This document shows, in pieces, positions 9,169-16,902 of a stretch of DNA of 64,000 nucleotides. Position 1 is the first letter of the stretch. Every line of letters starts with the position of its first letter. This stretch comes from CAYFPO01 sp964345035. GTDB taxonomy: Bacteria > Fidelibacterota > Marinisomatia > SCGC-AAA003-L08 > GCA-002704045. The notes under the pieces are model-generated. The model did not search any database. It saw only the letters and a program-made list of their open reading frames with translations, and was not told where the DNA came from. Location: the NCBI GenBank assembly GCA_964345035.1, contig CAYFPO010000001.1:186001-250000 (forward strand), written 5' to 3'. The position numbers and the translations under genes were made by a program.

Positions 9169-10238
9169 TACACTGTATAATCCAGTTGGTTAATATAGGG
9201 GAATAGTTTATGATTTGCTTTGGGAAAGGGATATTTATCAAATTCTGAGATTTGGATAAATTTTTTTCCTGTGGAATTGTTCAGGCTAATAGTGCCATCT
9301 ATATATTCACAATTATACGCATGCATTGTAATAGAGAAATGAGTATATGCATGTTGTACCGATGTAATATAATTAAGAACTTTTACCTCAATATCCAATT
9401 CTTCAAGAATCTCACGTTTAACACATTCTACCAATGATTCATTTTTTTCTACTTTGCCACCAGGAAATTCCCATAAACCACCTAATAATCCACTTGATTT
9501 TCTTTTCGTAATTAAGACTTTATTATTCTTCCATATCACTCCCACAGCAATATTAAAATGCGGTTTTTCCCGGAATTCAATCCTCCTAGGATATTTATGA
9601 ACAGTACTATTTTTATATGCCCCGCAATTTGAATTAACCGGACAGTCTTTGCATTTAGGATTTCCAGGCTTACACAATATAGCACCAAGCTCCATAATAG
9701 CCTGGTTAAAATCTCCCGGAAATTTTTTTGATATAATTTTATCTAAATATTTTTTTATCTCAGGCACACTTTTTTCAGGTGGTTTTTCCAACATTAATAT
9801 TCTAGAGATAACTCTTTTAACATTCGCATCAATTACTGGTACCGGGGTATCTCTTACTATAGAAAATACTGCGGAAGATATATACTCTCCTACTCCCGGA
9901 AGAGATTTGAATTCTTTTAGGGTTATTTTATCAAAATGGACTTTGTTGTTGGTTATTATTTCGCAGGCTTTTTTAAAATTTCTTGCCCTGGCATAGTATC
10001 CTAATCCTTCCCAAGCTTTAAGAATAACATCTTCTGGAGCTTTTACTACAGATGACACATTTGGAAATTGCACAATCCAATTATTATAATATGGAATTGC
10101 TGCCTTTACCTGTGTTTGCTGTAACATAACTTCTGATATCCAGACATTATAAAAATTTGTTTCTCCACGCCATGGCAATGTCCTTTTATTTTCGTAATAC
10201 CAATTTAGCATTTCTTTTGAAACTGATTGTTTATTCAT
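9168..10238 (-). CDS. mutY: A/G-specific adenine DNA glycosylase
   Basis: 356 codons. Domain order: helix-hairpin-helix glycosylase core with LPGVGEY near residue 109 and the catalytic Asp in VIDANVKRV near 137, an iron-sulfur loop with Cys spacing x6, x2, x5 (CKPGNPKCKDC followed by PVNSNC) near 190-206, then a C-terminal NUDIX-like domain with WEFPGGKV and REILEELDI that recognises 8-oxoguanine. The enzyme removes adenine mispaired with 8-oxoG. Unlike many MutY C-domains the NUDIX box here looks fairly complete, so residual hydrolase activity is possible. Overlaps the MarR gene by 8 bases and plsC by 1. Confidence 0.93.
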   Translation of the reverse strand: MNKQSVSKEMLNWYYENKRTLPWRGETNFYNVWISEVMLQQTQVKAAIPYYNNWIVQFPNVSSVVKAPEDVILKAWEGLGYYARARNFKKACEIITNNKVHFDKITLKEFKSLPGVGEYISSAVFSIVRDTPVPVIDANVKRVISRILMLEKPPEKSVPEIKKYLDKIISKKFPGDFNQAIMELGAILCKPGNPKCKDCPVNSNCGAYKNSTVHKYPRRIEFREKPHFNIAVGVIWKNNKVLITKRKSSGLLGGLWEFPGGKVEKNESLVECVKREILEELDIEVKVLNYITSVQHAYTHFSITMHAYNCEYIDGTISLNNSTGKKFIQISEFDKYPFPKANHKLFPYINQLDYTV

Positions 10239-10653
10239 TATCTCTGATACAGGTTAATGTCCAATTTAATTTTTCAAATGTGGTCTGAATCGTTTCCCTT
10301 TCTTCAACTGAGATTGTTTCAAGGATATTATTTGAATATGAATCTAACATATTTTCTAATTTTTCTGTTTTCTCTACACCATGATTTGTTAAAAAGACAA
10401 GTTTCTTCCGTTTATCGTAATTATCATATTGAATTTTGATAAGATTATTTACGGTAAGTTTCTGGACATTTCTGGTAAGTGTACTGACATCAATTCCAAG
10501 TGAAGTAGCAAGTTCTGTCATCGGAATTCCATCAAAAGGTATGCTCAACAATAACTTAGCCTGTTCAGCAGTTAGATTTAATTCTGAAGCTATTTTCCTG
10601 AATATTCTACAGAAATGGTTTGTTAAATCCAGTATATGCTCAGAGATATACAT
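10231..10653 (-). CDS. MarR family transcriptional regulator
   Basis: 140 codons, the usual size of a MarR repressor. The winged helix-turn-helix is readable: PMTELATSLGIDVSTLTRNVQKL around residues 55-75, then the wing NYDKRKKLVFLT around 92-103, and a C-terminal dimerisation helix with TISVEERETI. Ligand and targets are not evident. It heads the mutY-plsC-SDR-M16 run and overlaps mutY by 8 bases, so autoregulation of that operon is a reasonable guess; no clear palindrome is seen in the 16-base gap to the HAD gene upstream. Confidence 0.85.
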   Translation of the reverse strand: MYISEHILDLTNHFCRIFRKIASELNLTAEQAKLLLSIPFDGIPMTELATSLGIDVSTLTRNVQKLTVNNLIKIQYDNYDKRKKLVFLTNHGVEKTEKLENMLDSYSNNILETISVEERETIQTTFEKLNWTLTCIRDNE

Positions 10654-10669
10654 AGTTGTATATTACAAT

Positions 10670-11320
10670 TTATTTGGATATTAATCCTTGTATAATTTCT
10701 TCAGTTAATTCATCCAGAGTTTCAATAACAATATTGGGATTCGGCATATCTTCAATTGGTACGGATCCTGTTAATCCTACAACAATACCTCCCGCTGATA
10801 TAGCTGAGTTCATCCCGTGAATGGAATCTTCAATTATAATTGTATCTTCAGGAGGGATCTTCATAATATCCATCATTTTCAAATATGGGTCTGGGTGGGG
10901 TTTACTTCTCTCAGTATCCTCAGCTGTAATTATATGTTTAAAAAATTGGTTTATATTTAATTTTTGATCAATATATTTAAATACAGAAGCCGGTGATGCT
11001 GTTACAAGTCCAGATTTAAATTTTCCTGAAATTCTATTAATTAAATCAATAAATCCGGTATTGAATTCCAATGAATTATCAAATTCATCGAACAGATAAT
11101 TCCTTCCTTTCTTCATAAAAGTTTCTCTGTCTTCTTGGATTTGAAATCTCTCCATTGACAACGTATAAAAATCTTCTTCCGTACACCCCCGGAATAATTT
11201 CCAGTCTTTGTCCGGAATTTCAATACCATATTCACCAAATAATTTTATTTCAACTTTCTGGTAAAGTGGTTCAGAATCTATAACTACACCATCCAAATCA
11301 AAAATTATCCCTCTAATCAT
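10670..11320 (-). CDS. HAD superfamily hydrolase, beta-phosphoglucomutase-like (subclass IA)
   Basis: 216 codons. Motif I is FDLDGVVIDSEPLY at residues 7-20 with both aspartates, a helical cap follows, motif II is VTASPASV near 104, motif III has the lysine in RSKPHPDPYL near 138, and motif IV is IIEDSIHGMNSAISAGG. The DSEPLY continuation and C1-type cap match the beta-phosphoglucomutase and sugar-phosphatase group. The exact substrate is not determinable. Lies between the lipase gene (18-base gap) and the MarR gene (16-base gap), same strand. Confidence 0.84.
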   Translation of the reverse strand: MIRGIIFDLDGVVIDSEPLYQKVEIKLFGEYGIEIPDKDWKLFRGCTEEDFYTLSMERFQIQEDRETFMKKGRNYLFDEFDNSLEFNTGFIDLINRISGKFKSGLVTASPASVFKYIDQKLNINQFFKHIITAEDTERSKPHPDPYLKMMDIMKIPPEDTIIIEDSIHGMNSAISAGGIVVGLTGSVPIEDMPNPNIVIETLDELTEEIIQGLISK

Positions 11321-11338
11321 TATTGTATATTACAAGTA

Positions 11339-12475
11339 TTAATCTATTGATTGAAGTAATTTACAATGTTCTGTATACATTGTTTTAATTTTCGTATAAG
11401 ATGTGTCTCTGTACTGATGTCCAACCACTTCGTGATGATCCAAATAAATTATATCCATTTTTTGCCATACATTCGGAATTGGGGTTCCGGAAAATTTATC
11501 TGTTTTGCTTCCAGTAGGACCATTCATGGAAATTGTGTTTACAATCCCATCATTTTCATACCATATTTCCGGGTATTCACCATAATTCTCCATTAATACC
11601 GCCTGCAATTTGTATTTTAATCGAACTTTCCCTCCATTTTCCGGATCCGGAGACTTTGCAGAAGTGGCAAATGAAAAATAATATACAGATGAATCAGTTT
11701 CGTAAAATGTGTTAAAATCCTCAGCACCTTCAGGAGACAGATCCCATGTTGAAAAATTCCGGGAAGTAGCTATTTCTGAATTTTTAATCCTGCTGATATA
11801 TTCTAATAAATTTTCATCAGGCATTTTATGAATCCCCCATTGGTCCAAATCAAAACTGAAATATTCATCAATAGTCTGGTTTTGTGAAATGACTCCCAGC
11901 CATACAACCATTGATTGAATAAACGGAAACATTCCCTGAATGATAGGAGCTAAAGTGGTGCCATTATGTGGTGTGGAAATGGTTGTTATACTTTTTATCC
12001 ATCCCACCTGTTTATTAGCTAATAGACCACCTCCCTCTCCTTCAAATTCGTTCTGAAGTAAATACTCTAACATCCTTGCGGTTTGTCCACCCTGACTGTG
12101 ACCAATTAAATGTATGGGATTTTCTGAACTCCACTCCGGATAAATAGCTTCATAATTTTTTCCTTCTGGGGTTTGCATTAACCCATATTTTTCTGAATGT
12201 AATTTTCCATAATCCACCTGTCCGCCTTTAATCTGATAATATGCCTCTACTGCACGATCATAATTCGAGGATATGGGACCGACTGATAAAGTATACACTT
12301 CATATCCTTCATCTCGTAGATATTCCTGCAAATCGAATTTTCCTCCCCAATAGTAATAACTATTTAATTCATCACGACCCCAACCCATAAATCCATGTAA
12401 TAAAAAAATGGGATGCCTGTTGCCGGCAAGAATTATTGTCGTCAGAAACGAAATTAAAACAAGAATTCTGCTCAC
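11339..12475 (-). CDS. Secreted lipase resembling bacterial lipase family I.5
   Basis: 378 codons with an N-terminal signal peptide (hydrophobic residues 4-17). Similarity to the Geobacillus/Staphylococcus-type lipases is recognisable along the whole length: PIFLLHGFMGWGRDEL near residue 22, LSVGPISSNYDRA near 64, the nucleophile elbow GHSQGGQTAR near 130, STPHNGTT near 168, DQWGIH near 218, the acid in ENDGIVNTISMNGP near 315 and the catalytic His near 350 in LDHHEVVGH. The inserted zinc-site region of this family (VDYG with following His, and the DQWG Asp) is also present. It should hydrolyse triacylglycerols or related esters outside the cytoplasm. Gap of 13 bases to the M48 gene. Confidence 0.85.
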   Translation of the reverse strand: MSRILVLISFLTTIILAGNRHPIFLLHGFMGWGRDELNSYYYWGGKFDLQEYLRDEGYEVYTLSVGPISSNYDRAVEAYYQIKGGQVDYGKLHSEKYGLMQTPEGKNYEAIYPEWSSENPIHLIGHSQGGQTARMLEYLLQNEFEGEGGGLLANKQVGWIKSITTISTPHNGTTLAPIIQGMFPFIQSMVVWLGVISQNQTIDEYFSFDLDQWGIHKMPDENLLEYISRIKNSEIATSRNFSTWDLSPEGAEDFNTFYETDSSVYYFSFATSAKSPDPENGGKVRLKYKLQAVLMENYGEYPEIWYENDGIVNTISMNGPTGSKTDKFSGTPIPNVWQKMDIIYLDHHEVVGHQYRDTSYTKIKTMYTEHCKLLQSID

Positions 12476-12488
12476 TACTTTCCGTAAA

Positions 12489-13718
12489 TTATCTCAATTC
12501 CCGGATTCTGTGAAGTACGGGCGGGTGACTGTAGTTCATCCAAACCATCAATTTGTGTGGTGTAAGATTTCCGAGATTAGAAGTGGTCAGGTTTTTTAAT
12601 CCCAGGATCAATGGATCTCCACTGCCGATGGTTTTTTTAGAATACGCATCTGCCTGATATTCATTCCTTCTGGATAAGATATTCATCAAAATTCCCAGGG
12701 TAAAATTGATGGGTGTGTAGAACATAGAAAAGAATATAATTCCGGCGTAATTGGAAATTTGGTTCATCTGAAATGCGTCGAACAATCCCTGATTATTAAT
12801 GAAAAATGACAGCAGAAACAGCATGAACCCTGTGAACATAATGGACATAACTATATTGATGATTTGATGTTTTTTTTTATAGTGCCCGACTTCGTGTGCC
12901 AGTATTGCTACTATTTCTTCATTGGAATGTTTTTCTAATAATGTGTCATACAGAACGATCCGCTTATTTTTACCAAATCCAATAAAATAGGCGTTTGAAT
13001 GTGATGACCGCTTTGACCCATCCATTATATAAATTTCCTGTAGTGGAAATTTTACTTTATCCGCATATTCTTCAATTTGGTGTCGCAGGTTGCCAGACTC
13101 CAGGGATATAAATTTATTGAACAGCGGTGCAATCCAGTTTATATACACCGGCGGCATGACAACTATAAAAAATGTCATCACTCCCCAGGCATATTTCCAG
13201 GCTGTGCTGCCATACACTTCAAAAAAATACAGTATTGCCCCAAGGATTATGGACCCAATGACCAAAGCCAGCACTATGCCCTTAAGTTTGTCTAATATGA
13301 ACAACTTGGGTGTGGTTTTGTTGAATCCGTATTTTTCTTCAATGACAAATGTGGAATAAATAGAAAATGGAATGGAGATGATGTCCTTCAACAGGAAAAG
13401 TGTGAAAAAATACACAATGCCCAAAATGATGTCAGAATCAAAATGGTATCCCCGTAGTCCTTGGTCTATCCAGTTGAATCCGCCATACAGAATAAACAGG
13501 AGCAGTATTACTATATTAATAGTGGATACTACAAATCCAAACCGTGTATTGTCAATAGTATATTCCTGCGATTTTCTGTATTTATCGATATCATAAAATC
13601 CAGCAAATTCATCCGGTAGATTGGGATCCATCGCCTTAAGGTTCAACCATTTTGTGACAGATGAGAGAAGAAATTCCCCTGTCAGCACACACAGAATGAA
13701 AATCAGATAGGGGTTCAC
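12489..13718 (-). CDS. M48 family metallopeptidase (Ste24/CAAX protease 1-like)
   Basis: 409 codons, multipass membrane protein with about seven hydrophobic segments. The zinc motif HEVGH is near residue 277 in ILAHEVGHYKK, followed by two more hydrophobic segments and the third ligand Glu in RRNEYQADAYS near 353. The N-terminal half with VEEKYGFNKTTP is typical of Ste24-type intramembrane-chamber proteases rather than HtpX (which is about 290 residues). In bacteria such proteins are thought to serve membrane protein quality control. It is the first gene of a run that continues to the lipase and HAD genes; 27 bases separate its start from the cupin stop. Confidence 0.87.
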   Translation of the reverse strand: MNPYLIFILCVLTGEFLLSSVTKWLNLKAMDPNLPDEFAGFYDIDKYRKSQEYTIDNTRFGFVVSTINIVILLLFILYGGFNWIDQGLRGYHFDSDIILGIVYFFTLFLLKDIISIPFSIYSTFVIEEKYGFNKTTPKLFILDKLKGIVLALVIGSIILGAILYFFEVYGSTAWKYAWGVMTFFIVVMPPVYINWIAPLFNKFISLESGNLRHQIEEYADKVKFPLQEIYIMDGSKRSSHSNAYFIGFGKNKRIVLYDTLLEKHSNEEIVAILAHEVGHYKKKHQIINIVMSIMFTGFMLFLLSFFINNQGLFDAFQMNQISNYAGIIFFSMFYTPINFTLGILMNILSRRNEYQADAYSKKTIGSGDPLILGLKNLTTSNLGNLTPHKLMVWMNYSHPPVLHRIRELR

Positions 13719-13745
13719 TCTACCTCAGTCTTTTCTACTTGAGTT

Positions 13746-14018
13746 TTATCCAAATTTATAATGTTTTTTAACCGGTTCTATAACTTTCCATCGGCATTTA
13801 AGACCTTGTGGAAATACCACAAAATCTCCGGCGCCGAATTTCACGGTTTCATTGTCTGATGTGACTACCACTTTCCCCTCCAATAGCAAGCAGCTTTCTT
13901 GTTCTGTGTATTCCCAATTGAATTCTGAAACACCGCATGTCCAAATAGGCCAATCGAAAATCCTTTGGCTTTGAATTTCTGAATCTGATAATTTTATAAT
14001 ATTAATAGTCATATTCAT
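13746..14018 (-). CDS. Small cupin-domain protein (cupin_3/DUF861-like)
   Basis: 90 codons, a single cupin barrel. The first half ends with ESCLLLEGKVVVT and the second with FGAGDFVVFPQGLKCRW, the two conserved cupin blocks; a Trp-rich segment (FDWPIWTCGVSEFNWEY) precedes them, as in cupin_3/EutQ-like and ureidoglycolate-like proteins. The usual histidine ligands are replaced, with Glu, Lys and Cys candidates left, so metal binding is uncertain. Function unknown. It is separated from the selenoprotein gene by a 122-base gap on the same strand and may or may not share its transcript. Confidence 0.75.
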   Translation of the reverse strand: MNMTINIIKLSDSEIQSQRIFDWPIWTCGVSEFNWEYTEQESCLLLEGKVVVTSDNETVKFGAGDFVVFPQGLKCRWKVIEPVKKHYKFG

Positions 14019-14140
14019 TCCTTAAGATTTTTATACTGAGAAATATAATTTGCCGGTTTTTCACTCTCAAACTTACTCTTATTATCAATTACAGATTTAT
14101 CTATACTTCATAAAAATTAAGTGCCCATAATTGACAGGTT
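14019..14140. other. Intergenic stretch between cupin gene and selenoprotein gene
   Basis: About 120 AT-rich bases. I see no ORF with a recognisable product, no strong stem-loop followed by a T-run on the minus strand, and no repeat. It probably contains the cupin promoter. Confidence 0.4.
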
Positions 14141-14860
14141 TTATTCTATTATCTGTAGTGCTTCCCTGCAAATTCTTTTTTGATTTTCAAAATCTTTTGG
14201 GTCTCCCAGAGGATATCCTAATTCGTACGGTACACTGAAATATCTCGGTAAATTAACCGTTTCGGATATTTCATCAATAATACTGATTACAACACAGGCT
14301 ATACCTGCTTCCTCGCATTCCTTCTGCACCAGGCCGACCGCCTGTGGACACATAGGTCAAACCGGCACCAGCAATACACAGTCCACTCTGTCTGCTTTTA
14401 TCTCATTTACAATTTGGGATACCGTATGTTTAACAAATCTTCCGGTTGAAAATAGTGAACCCATAACTGAATAATGGTTTTTATTCACAGCTCCTATGGT
14501 TCCCTCCACTTCTAATTCTTGTAACTGTGGAATGGGCATCACTGTTGCCGGATTGGATCTTATTCCTTGGTGGTCAAATGAGCGGCTACGGTGAGCGTCA
14601 TATAATTCTGCTATCTCTACAGACTGTGGGATTTTACGAAATGAATAATCACCACCCTTAATTGTATTGTCAAATCGCTTTTGTTTATTTTTTATATAGA
14701 GCCCTGCAGAAGTTACAATGCTGACTTTGCAATCTTTTAGTGGTTTTTTAAGTTGTGTAAGGGATTCAGGTTTGCAGTTTTTCCAGGGATATACACTGAG
14801 TAAAGATTTGGTTTTGAAGGATAGGTGACTCAGTTTATTTATTTTAAAGGCATCAAACAT
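14141..14860 (-). CDS. Predicted selenoprotein, glycine/betaine/sarcosine/D-proline reductase selenoprotein B family (UGA at 14357-14359 read as Sec)
   Basis: Two same-frame ORFs (14860-14357 and 14353-14141) are separated only by one UGA and a Pro codon. Joined, they give 239 residues with Sec168 in the context VLLVPV-U-PMCPQA, a UxxC redox motif with Cys171. Sequence on both sides of the UGA belongs to the same fold: upstream CKVSIVTSAGLYI, RSFDHQGIRSNP and IGAVNKNHYSVMG; downstream AGIACVVISI, NLPRYFSVPYELGYPLGDP and a QKRICREAL helix, which matches the GrdB/PrdB-like family (known Sec at this kind of site). A hairpin with a GGUC-containing loop follows the UGA. Overlaps the HAD gene by 22 bases. 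In Clostridia such proteins reduce glycine or D-proline with partner subunits; none is adjacent here, so substrate is unknown. Sec machinery is not in the window. Confidence 0.8.
14327..14359 (-). promoter_or_regulatory. Bacterial SECIS-like element with its UGA codon
   Basis: On the minus-strand RNA the UGA is at 14359-14357. After 13 nucleotides a stem CAGGC (14344-14340) pairs with GCCUG (14334-14330) around the five-base loop GGUCG (14339-14335). The loop begins 17 nucleotides after the UGA. With one bulged G (14329) the stem can extend by A-U and C-G pairs to 14346-14327. A GGUC apical loop contacted by SelB is what the E. coli fdhF element has, and bacterial SECIS loops normally lie about 16-37 nucleotides past the UGA. 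Read by eye; no folding programme was run. Confidence 0.7.
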
Positions 14861-15258
14861 TCATCTTCCAGATACTGTAATAATTTCAAATGGGATCTAT
14901 AGTGGTGAGTTTTAATTCCAAGGGAATTTGCAGATTGAATATTTTTCAAAGAATCATCGATAAATAATGAATCGCCTGGTGTAGTATCAGCTGTTTTTAA
15001 AGCATGAACGAAAATTGCACTATCCGGTTTGCTTTCTCCAGCTGATTCAGAAGTAATTATTCCATTAAAGTATTGAAAAAAATCAAATTTGGATTTCAAT
15101 GAATTTATTTGTCTGTTAGATGTATTTGAAATGATCCATAAATTATAGTTTTTTGAAAGATTTTCCAATAACTCAGTTGTTTTTAATTCTCTAAATCCGG
15201 ATATCCCCCATCCCAGCAGCACACCAAAAAGATCAAAATATATTGTCGAAGGTATCAT
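14839..15258 (-). CDS. Small HAD-like hydrolase with atypical motif I
   Basis: 139 codons, shorter than normal HAD-IA enzymes (about 200), with only a vestigial cap. Motif I reads YFDLFGVLLGW: the nucleophile Asp9 is present but the +2 general-acid Asp is Phe, a pattern seen in dehalogenase-like or non-phosphatase members. Motif II is IISNTSNRQ, motif III ESKPDSAIF and motif IV LFIDDSLKNIQSANSLGI, all intact. It could be a phosphatase with altered mechanism, a dehalogenase or a binding protein. Its end overlaps the selenoprotein start by 22 bases and its start is 6 bases after the methyltransferase remnant, so the three look like one transcription unit. Confidence 0.72.
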   Translation of the reverse strand: MIPSTIYFDLFGVLLGWGISGFRELKTTELLENLSKNYNLWIISNTSNRQINSLKSKFDFFQYFNGIITSESAGESKPDSAIFVHALKTADTTPGDSLFIDDSLKNIQSANSLGIKTHHYRSHLKLLQYLEDECLMPLK

Positions 15259-15264
15259 GTCATA

Positions 15265-15790
15265 TTATTTTTTCAATACATAACTTACATAAACAATGCC
15301 ACCTGATTTGAATGCGTTATATACTTTAGAATCTATAACACCGGTTAAATCCTTAAACGCTTTTCTGATCCAATTCGGTACATTTGCTTTTATTACATTT
15401 GTCTTTCTTTCTGAGATTTTATCCAATGGACACACCACGGCCTCTGTAATGATCTCTTCTTTAACAATTTTCAATTTGCTGTTTTGAAATATCTGCTTTG
15501 TTTCAATAGTTACGGTTTTACTCCTTAAATCGCAAAATGAAAAATATCCATCTGGTTTTAATACACGGTTTACTTCCTGCACGAACTTTGGGAAATTGCC
15601 ATAACAATAGGATGATTCAACGATTATCACTGCACCAATACAAGATCAGAAAAGGGAAGATTTTCTGCTTCTCCAACCTTGAAATTCAGCCCAGTTCCAA
15701 GATGCACTTTTCTGGTATTTTTTTGTGAGTAATTGGTACCCTCTTACCTTTTGGATTTCGGGAATATGTTAATAAATGATAAAAATAATC
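15265..15790 (-). pseudogene. Frameshifted SAM-dependent methyltransferase
   Basis: The 3' part (15630-15265) is an intact frame reading VIIVESSYCYGNFPKF, then NRVLKPDGYFSFCDLR and a C-terminal GGIVYVSYVL, the second half of a class I methyltransferase (the VLKPDGYFSFCD strand is diagnostic). The preceding part is present but in another frame: LGTGLNFKVGEAENLPFSD, with the post-I acidic motif, ends at about 15645 and hits a stop two codons past its natural junction with the downstream frame. Further upstream the frame shifts again near 15735 (NPKGKRV). The motif I glycine loop is not found intact. Either a decaying gene or indel errors in the assembly. Followed closely by the HAD gene. Confidence 0.7.
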
Positions 15791-15822
15791 GGGACAACAT
15801 TAATTTATTGCATCCAAAATTA

Positions 15823-16902
15823 TTATTTCAGGATAAGCATTTCTTTTGTGGTTCGGTTTAACGGTAAGCAATTGTCCTTCTGTATCAAGCAGTCATCTTC
15901 AATCCTCACACCACCCCACTCCGGTATATAAATTCCCGGTTCAATTGTGACTACATAATTTTCTAAAAGGGACTTATCATTAAATTTGTTGAGTCTGGGA
16001 TAGGTATGCACTTCCAAGCCTAAACCATGTCCTGTTGAATGACAGAATTCTTTTCCGTATCCTGCTTTTTCTATAACTTTTCTGCAGACATTGTCAACAT
16101 CTGCACCGGTAACACCTGCTTTTGCAAATTCAATGCCGGACATTTGTGAATCCAATACTATATTATAAATTTCTCTGTGCTTTTCTGTTGCTTCGCCAAT
16201 GACTACAGTTCTGGTCATGTCTGCATGGTATCCATCATACAAAGCTCCGAAATCCATCACCACAAAATCACCATTTGCAAACTCCTTATTGGACGGAGTT
16301 GCATGGGGCAAAGCACTCATCCACCCACTGGCAATGATGGGATCATAACTATCACCCTCGGCACCATTTTTCTTAACTAAATACGAAATCTTTGTTGCAA
16401 TTTCACGTTCAATTGCACCGATTTTTAAATCAGGAAGAATTTGATCGAATACCTGATCTGTAACTTCAATAGCAGCTTTTAGAGAATTGATTTCCGTTTC
16501 ATCTTTTACTGCTGCTATCACCTCTACAAGCTGTTCTGTTTTTTCCCAATCTGCGTTTGATAATAAAGAACTGATCCTGTCAAATGAGCTGACGGACACA
16601 TGTTGAGATTCAAATCCCAGTTTAACCCCATTTGTGATCAGGTTCAGATCTTTGATAGTCTTTTCATATCCCGAGGATATCATATGGACTTTACAATTTT
16701 TTACCTGTTCCTTGCTTTGTTCATCATAACGCGTATCAGAAAAGAAATGTTGAGATTCCGGTAAAATCAAGACTGCTCCGGTCGAACCTGTAAATCCGGT
16801 GAGGTACCTTACATTTGTTAAATTCGTAATATAAATACCATCTAATGAATTGTTTGATAATTCATCTTTTAATTTGTTTATTCGACTTTGATAATTATTC
16901 AT
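15823..16902 (-). CDS. pepP: M24 family aminopeptidase P / Xaa-Pro dipeptidase
   Basis: About 359 codons from the ATG at 16902; an in-frame ATG at 16917 is possible but overlaps the TPR gene more and has no ribosome-binding sequence, whereas the 16902 start has GAAAG upstream. An N-terminal creatinase-type domain (GIYITNLTNVRYLTGFTGS, SDTRYDEQ) precedes the pita-bread domain with metal ligands Asp in DFGALYDGYHADMTRT (two Asp), His in STGHGLGLEVHTYP, and Glu in TIEPGIYIPEWGG and RIEDD. It removes N-terminal residues before proline. Metal is normally manganese or cobalt. Overlaps the TPR gene by 8 bases with this start. Confidence 0.88.
   Translation of the reverse strand: MNNYQSRINKLKDELSNNSLDGIYITNLTNVRYLTGFTGSTGAVLILPESQHFFSDTRYDEQSKEQVKNCKVHMISSGYEKTIKDLNLITNGVKLGFESQHVSVSSFDRISSLLSNADWEKTEQLVEVIAAVKDETEINSLKAAIEVTDQVFDQILPDLKIGAIEREIATKISYLVKKNGAEGDSYDPIIASGWMSALPHATPSNKEFANGDFVVMDFGALYDGYHADMTRTVVIGEATEKHREIYNIVLDSQMSGIEFAKAGVTGADVDNVCRKVIEKAGYGKEFCHSTGHGLGLEVHTYPRLNKFNDKSLLENYVVTIEPGIYIPEWGGVRIEDDCLIQKDNCLPLNRTTKEMLILK

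Noticed and set aside
14357..14359. UGA as an ordinary stop giving two separate short genes or a broken gene
   Set aside because: The frame continues without an indel, the downstream half is conserved in sequence type, and a SECIS-like hairpin follows at the right distance.
15600..15720. A second selenocysteine codon in the methyltransferase
   Set aside because: The in-frame UGA upstream of 15630 is in the wrong frame for the upstream methyltransferase sequence; a frameshift explains it better.
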